From NCBI GenBank assembly GCA_965242805.1, contig CBDETD010000002.1, positions 3,844,001 to 3,908,000 on the forward strand: a DNA stretch of 64,000 nt, in the 5' to 3' direction. The notes under the pieces were generated by a model that was given only the letters and a program-made list of their open reading frames with translations, searched no databases and was not told where the DNA came from. The stretch comes from JANQEU01 sp965242805 (GTDB lineage: Bacteria > Bacteroidota > Bacteroidia > Cytophagales > Cyclobacteriaceae). Positions 60,129-64,000 of the stretch are shown in pieces (positions within the stretch are counted from its first letter, which is position 1; each line of letters opens with the position of its first letter). The position numbers and the translations under genes are program-made.

Positions 60129-60580
60129 AAGTGTAAATGACAATTGATCCACTCAGCATCAAATTCTGCATTGTACTTTTTATAAAAATTGATCGCAGGT
60201 TCATTCCAATCCAGTACTTGCCACATCATGCCAGTGCATTTACTGGATTTGGCAACTTTTACTGTTTCATCAAACAAAAGTCTTCCAATACCATTCCCAC
60301 GACTTGCTTCGGCTACGATCAGATCCTCAAGGTATAAACGCTTGCCTTTCCATGTCGAATAGCGATAATAATAAATCGAAGTACCGACGATTTGGGTATT
60401 ATTTTCAGCCACCAGGAAACCAAAGACAGGGTCGGACCCGAAGCCATCTTCCAGCATCATTTGCTCTGTGTTTTCAACTTGTTCCGGTGCTTTTTCGTAC
60501 ACAGCAAGTTCCTTAATCAATTCCAGAACAGCGGGAATGTCCTCTTTTACACCTTGTCTGATAGTTGTTCCCTGTGACAT
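60125..60580 (-). CDS. GNAT family N-acetyltransferase
   Basis: A 151-residue acetyl-CoA-dependent transferase. The acetyl-CoA loop is visible as VAEASRGNGIGRLLFDE (Q/RxxGxG/A motif), followed by MWQVLDWNEPAINFYKKYNAEF, typical of the diamine/spermidine acetyltransferase-like branch. The substrate cannot be told from sequence. It lies 2 bases downstream of serS in the same direction, so they are cotranscribed. Confidence 0.88.
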   Translation of the reverse strand: MSQGTTIRQGVKEDIPAVLELIKELAVYEKAPEQVENTEQMMLEDGFGSDPVFGFLVAENNTQIVGTSIYYYRYSTWKGKRLYLEDLIVAEASRGNGIGRLLFDETVKVAKSSKCTGMMWQVLDWNEPAINFYKKYNAEFDAEWINCHLHF

Positions 60581-60582
60581 AA

Positions 60583-61866
60583 TTACGGATTCCTAATTAT
60601 ACTTTCGAAGCTAAGAAATGGGTGCAAAACTTTCGGAATTTTGATTTCATTAGCACTTTGATTGTTTTCAAGGATCGCAGCCAAGATCCTCGGAATTGCA
60701 AGGGCACTCCCATTTAAGGTGTGTGCCAGTATTTTCTTTCCGTTAGTGTTACGATATCTCAATTTGAGCCTATTGGCCTGGAATTTTTCAAAGTTAGATA
60801 CAGAGCTTACCTCCAACCATTTCTTTTGAGCAGCGGAGTACACCTCAAAGTCATATGTAATAGAAGACGTAAAGCCCAGATCTCCTCCGCACAATCGCAG
60901 AATTCTGTATGGTAACTCCAAGCTTTGGACAAGGCTCTCAACATGGGAGATCATTTCGTCCAATGCATCATAGGATTTGTCGGGATGGTTGATTTGCACA
61001 ATTTCCACCTTATCGAATTGGTGAAGCCTATTCAGTCCACGTACATGTGATCCCCATGAACCAGCCTCCCTTCGGAAACATTGGGTATATCCTGCAACTT
61101 TGATCGGAAGATCACTTTCATCAAGGATCTCGTTTCTGTAAATATTGGTGATGGGGACTTCTGCTGTCGGGATCAGGTAAAGTGAGGTGTCCTCAATATG
61201 ATACATCTGACCTTCCTTATCAGGTAGCTGACCGGTCCCATATCCTGATTCTTCATTAACCAGCACGGGAGGCATTATTTCCATATATCCTTTTTTATTG
61301 GCCTCTACCAGGAAATAATTTATAAGTGCCCTGACTAATTGAGCAGCTTCTCTTTTGTAAAATGGAAAACCCGCTCCTGTTACTTTATTGCCAAGATCAA
61401 AATCGATGAGATCAAAGTCCTTGATAAGATCCCAATGGGGTTTCGCCCCGCTGTCCAGGGAAGGGAGATCTCCCACCTGTCTGACTATTTCGTTGTCTTC
61501 TTCAGAAGCTCCCGCAGGAACGATATCATTTGGAATATTAGGTACATTGAATAAAAGATCCCTCAACTCCAACTCTGTATTTTGAAGTTGTTCCGAGAGA
61601 ACTTTGCCTTTACTCTTCAATTCTCCCGTTTCTTTCTTGGCCTCCTCCGCAGCTTCCTTTTCTCCGGATTTCATTAATTGTCCAATTTCCCGGGCCTTTA
61701 GATTGGATTGTGAAAGAACTTCATCCAACTGGCCTTGCAATTCCTTGCGTTTATCATCCTTTGCGATGATCTCTCGCAACGCATCATCACTATTAGGGAA
61801 TCCTCTCTTATCCAATCCTTTCTGGAATGAATCAAAATTTTCTCGGATATCAGAAACGACTAGCAT
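60583..61866 (-). CDS. serS: Seryl-tRNA synthetase
   Basis: Class II aminoacyl-tRNA synthetase charging tRNA-Ser (and tRNA-Sec where present). The 427 residues open with the long antiparallel coiled coil (about 30-105) that reaches the tRNA's long variable arm. The catalytic core shows the TAEVPITNIYRNEI segment, motif 2 FRREAGSWGSHVRGLNRLHQFDKVE, and motif 3 NGSALAIPRILAAILEN. It has the standard length. It is divergent from rho across a 232-bp gap in which I see no gene and only weak promoter matches. Confidence 0.98.
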   Translation of the reverse strand: MLVVSDIRENFDSFQKGLDKRGFPNSDDALREIIAKDDKRKELQGQLDEVLSQSNLKAREIGQLMKSGEKEAAEEAKKETGELKSKGKVLSEQLQNTELELRDLLFNVPNIPNDIVPAGASEEDNEIVRQVGDLPSLDSGAKPHWDLIKDFDLIDFDLGNKVTGAGFPFYKREAAQLVRALINYFLVEANKKGYMEIMPPVLVNEESGYGTGQLPDKEGQMYHIEDTSLYLIPTAEVPITNIYRNEILDESDLPIKVAGYTQCFRREAGSWGSHVRGLNRLHQFDKVEIVQINHPDKSYDALDEMISHVESLVQSLELPYRILRLCGGDLGFTSSITYDFEVYSAAQKKWLEVSSVSNFEKFQANRLKLRYRNTNGKKILAHTLNGSALAIPRILAAILENNQSANEIKIPKVLHPFLSFESIIRNP

Positions 61867-62098
61867 CTATGTGTTATTAAAATGTTTGCAAATTAAGGTT
61901 CTTAACTCTACAAATTGAAATCCATTTATTTGTTTCTTACGATAAGAAAAGGTTCCAATAGCTTGCTTTATTTTCTAACACTGTATATTATTGTGCGTCT
62001 TTTTCGGACAGAATCCACGGACAAGCTTATTCAGTCCAACGATCTTTGTAAATCAATCATACGTACTGCTAATTTTTTTACCCACGACTTAAACATTT

Positions 62099-63721
62099 AT
62101 GTACACCCTAGACGATCTAAGTGTCAGGTTGCTATCAGAGCTAAGGGAAATAGCTGAGGAGCTCAATATCAAAAACGCGAAGAAAGCCCCAAAGAAAGAT
62201 CTTATCTACATGATCCTTGACCAGCAAGCGACTTTACCGGACAGCGAATTAGAAAAAATTAAGGACGCCAAAAAGGCGAAAGAAAAAGAAGAAGTCAAAT
62301 CAGATGATAACGGATCATTTGAAAGTAAACCAAATAAGAAAAAGAAAAAGGTTGAATCATCAAAAGGTGCTGCAGACCAAAGTGCTGATGAGCTACTGGA
62401 GTCACTGAATCTTGAGCTCGAATCACCTCAAAAAACTTCAAAAGAAGGAAGGAAGCCTGAAGAAGGTAGAAAGCAAGAGGACGGAAGAAAACAAGATACC
62501 CATAAGCAATCATCTCAGGAACATCAGGAGAAAAGACAGCAGAGGGATGCTCAGAAAGAAGAAGCCAGAAACCGAAAGGCAGAATATCTGCAAAACCTTA
62601 AAGAGTTTGAAGGTATTATTGAAAATGAAGGTGTCCTGGAAATTATGCAGGATGGTTACGGATTTCTAAGATCCAGTGATTACCATTACCTGGCATCTCC
62701 CGACGATATTTATGTTTCTCCTTCTCAGATAAAGCTATTCGGTTTAAAAACCGGCGACACTGTCAAAGGCCAAATAAGGCCTCCAAAGGATGGTGAGAAG
62801 TATTTTGCCCTGTTGAGAGTAGAATCTGTAAACGGAAAAACGACTGAAGAAATTCGTGACAGAGTTGCCTTCGAATACCTGACGCCGTTGTTCCCTGATC
62901 AAAGACTAACATTATCAACCAAAGCAGACAATTATTCCACCAGGATCCTGGATATGTTTTCTCCTATCGGGAAAGGTCAAAGAGGAATGATAGTTGCACA
63001 ACCCAAAACTGGAAAAACTGTCTTGCTCAAGAATGTTGCGAACGCAATCGCAGAAAATCATCCGGAATGCTATCTGATGATACTTTTAATTGACGAACGT
63101 CCTGAGGAAGTAACAGATATGGCAAGGTCTGTAAAGGCGGAAGTAATTGCCTCCACTTTTGATGAGCAGGCGGAGAAACACGTCAAAGTTGCTTCAATTG
63201 TCCTGGAGAAAGCCAAAAGGATGGTTGAATGTGGACACGACGTTGTTATATTACTTGACTCGATCACAAGATTGGCCAGGGCTCACAACACAGTAGTTCC
63301 ATCTTCCGGAAAGATACTCTCCGGGGGGGTTGATGCCAATGCTTTGCATAAACCAAAAAGATTCTTTGGTGCTGCACGGAATGTCGAAAACGGAGGTTCG
63401 TTGACAATTATTGCTACAGCCTTGATTGATACGGGCTCAAAAATGGATGAAGTGATCTTTGAAGAATTCAAAGGAACAGGTAATATGGAATTGCAGTTGG
63501 ATAGGAAGCTTTCCAACAAGAGGGTATACCCTGCAATCGATGTGCCTGCTTCAGGTACAAGACGTGAAGATCTTCTTATGGATAGAGAAGAGCTCAGTCG
63601 AGTTTGGATACTTAGAAAATATATGTCTGATATGAATAGCACCGAAGCTATGGAATTCTTATTGGATAAGATGAAGGGTACCAGAAATAACGATGAATTC
63701 CTGGTATCAATGAATGGATAA
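62099..63721 (+). CDS. rho: Transcription termination factor Rho
   Basis: Hexameric RNA helicase that ends transcription. The 540 residues are longer than E. coli Rho because of a low-complexity charged insert (about 60-165, many K/E/Q) between the N-terminal helical domain and the cold-shock-like RNA-binding domain (EGVLEIMQDGYGFLRSSDYHYLASPDDIYVSPSQI). The ATPase core carries Walker A AQPKTGKT (300-307) and LIDERPEEVTDMARSV. Such inserts are common in Bacteroidota Rho and can affect RNA binding. The terminator behind it overlaps the start of the next gene. Confidence 0.98.
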   Translation: MYTLDDLSVRLLSELREIAEELNIKNAKKAPKKDLIYMILDQQATLPDSELEKIKDAKKAKEKEEVKSDDNGSFESKPNKKKKKVESSKGAADQSADELLESLNLELESPQKTSKEGRKPEEGRKQEDGRKQDTHKQSSQEHQEKRQQRDAQKEEARNRKAEYLQNLKEFEGIIENEGVLEIMQDGYGFLRSSDYHYLASPDDIYVSPSQIKLFGLKTGDTVKGQIRPPKDGEKYFALLRVESVNGKTTEEIRDRVAFEYLTPLFPDQRLTLSTKADNYSTRILDMFSPIGKGQRGMIVAQPKTGKTVLLKNVANAIAENHPECYLMILLIDERPEEVTDMARSVKAEVIASTFDEQAEKHVKVASIVLEKAKRMVECGHDVVILLDSITRLARAHNTVVPSSGKILSGGVDANALHKPKRFFGAARNVENGGSLTIIATALIDTGSKMDEVIFEEFKGTGNMELQLDRKLSNKRVYPAIDVPASGTRREDLLMDREELSRVWILRKYMSDMNSTEAMEFLLDKMKGTRNNDEFLVSMNG

Positions 63722-63743
63722 CATTTTGTGGTAACACATTTTG

Positions 63744-63781
63744 AAAGCTTTCGTATCTTCAGGTATGAAAGCTTTTTTTTT
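63744..63781 (+). terminator. Hairpin with T-run overlapping the next gene's start codon
   Basis: AAAGCTTTC (63744-63752) pairs perfectly with GAAAGCTTT (63767-63775). The stem can extend inward (TATC/GGTA with wobble) to a TTCA loop, and a run of nine T follows. It has all signs of an intrinsic terminator of rho, but the ATG of the next gene (63765-63767) lies in its right arm. It may act as an attenuator for that gene. Confidence 0.6.
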
Positions 63782-64000
63782 ATCTCTTGTATTCAGTGTG
63801 CTGGCAATAGGATTATCAGCACAAGCCAACCGATCATATGATATTGAAGATTTCACTAGACTGCGGATTGGCGGACCTTATGATGTAACTCTTAAAACAG
63901 GGAATAATCCAAGTATTGAGCTAATTGGAGACGAGGAAGTGATTGAAAGAACGACTGTCAAGATCGAAGGGCGCGAACTCATTGTGAAATTCGAGAATGA
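63765..64000 (+). CDS. Head-GIN domain (DUF2807) protein, N-terminal part
   Basis: Start of a secreted protein cut by the window edge. A signal peptide (MKAFFLSLVFSVLAIGLSAQA) is followed by a DUF2807-type opening (IEDFTRLRIGGPYDVTLKTG, with a later VKIEGRELIVKFEN). Family members fold as a beta-solenoid and are common in Bacteroidota envelopes; function is unknown. The start codon sits inside a terminator-like hairpin. Only about 78 residues are visible. Confidence 0.8.
   Translation, partial: MKAFFLSLVFSVLAIGLSAQANRSYDIEDFTRLRIGGPYDVTLKTGNNPSIELIGDEEVIERTTVKIEGRELIVKFEN

Noticed and set aside
62005..62023. Two CGGACA copies 13 bases apart in the serS-rho gap, like half of the 50.87 kb palindrome
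   Set aside because: Direct rather than inverted, no sigma-54-like promoter follows at a suitable distance, and six-base matches occur by chance.
1..64000. tRNA, rRNA, prophage, insertion sequence or CRISPR array
   Set aside because: I read all gaps on both strands and saw no cloverleaf-like sequence, transposase, integrase, terminal repeats or spacer array; a tRNAscan or CRISPR search would settle it.

Overview
This 64 kb window looks like chromosomal DNA of a member of the Bacteroidota, most likely a marine Cytophagales-type gliding bacterium. The evidence is a giant secreted protein with a C-terminal type IX secretion (T9SS) sorting domain, a CarboxypepD_reg-type TonB receptor, a Tricorn-like protease, membrane-anchored TPR-LuxR regulators, PadR/FtsX-permease pairing, few Shine-Dalgarno sites, and a promoter before rplU that matches the Bacteroidota consensus (TTTG, 19 bp, TAnnTTTG). 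I see no rRNA, tRNA, CRISPR array, prophage or insertion sequence.

Layout. 1-2.9 kb: tail of a TRAP transporter operon with an extra unrecognised membrane protein between the two permeases. 2.9-14.4 kb: three paralogous regulators (signal peptide, TPRs, one membrane helix, cytoplasmic LuxR helix-turn-helix) flank a 2173-residue surface protein built of leucine-rich, cadherin-like and Ig-like repeats. 14.4-34.4 kb: metabolism and envelope (methionine synthesis, rhodanese, Tricorn protease, a TRAP binding protein, ClpB, an ABC permease with its PadR regulator, a frameshifted TonB receptor, release factor 3, and an MbnP / di-heme peroxidase / outer-membrane protein trio). 34.5-50.8 kb: mostly housekeeping (dnaK, an rRNA methyltransferase, queG, ruvB, apbE, a ZIP transporter, nrdAB, rplU-rpmA). 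An AT-rich 471-bp gap between nrdB and rplU carries perfect DnaA boxes. 50.8-53.7 kb: a gap with a possible sigma-54 promoter and small RNA, an orphan HNH endonuclease, and a pullulanase. 53.7-59.7 kb: a carotenoid operon (ECF sigma factor, crtI, crtB, lycopene cyclase, ispH, crtZ) preceded by a CarH/LitR-like MerR-B12 regulator; the expected product is zeaxanthin and the expected inducer is light. 59.8-64 kb: DUF4286, GNAT, serS, rho, and the start of a head-GIN-domain protein.

Main points for follow-up: (i) the regulator / giant adhesin locus with a 16-bp perfect palindrome in front of the adhesin; (ii) the light-type regulation of the crt operon, with three helically spaced copies of an 11-bp repeat in its promoter; (iii) the DnaA-box cluster, either an origin or a DnaA-controlled nrd promoter; (iv) two small RNA candidates; (v) two genes, one of them normally essential (ispH), each broken by loss of a single G, which suggests assembly indels rather than real pseudogenes.
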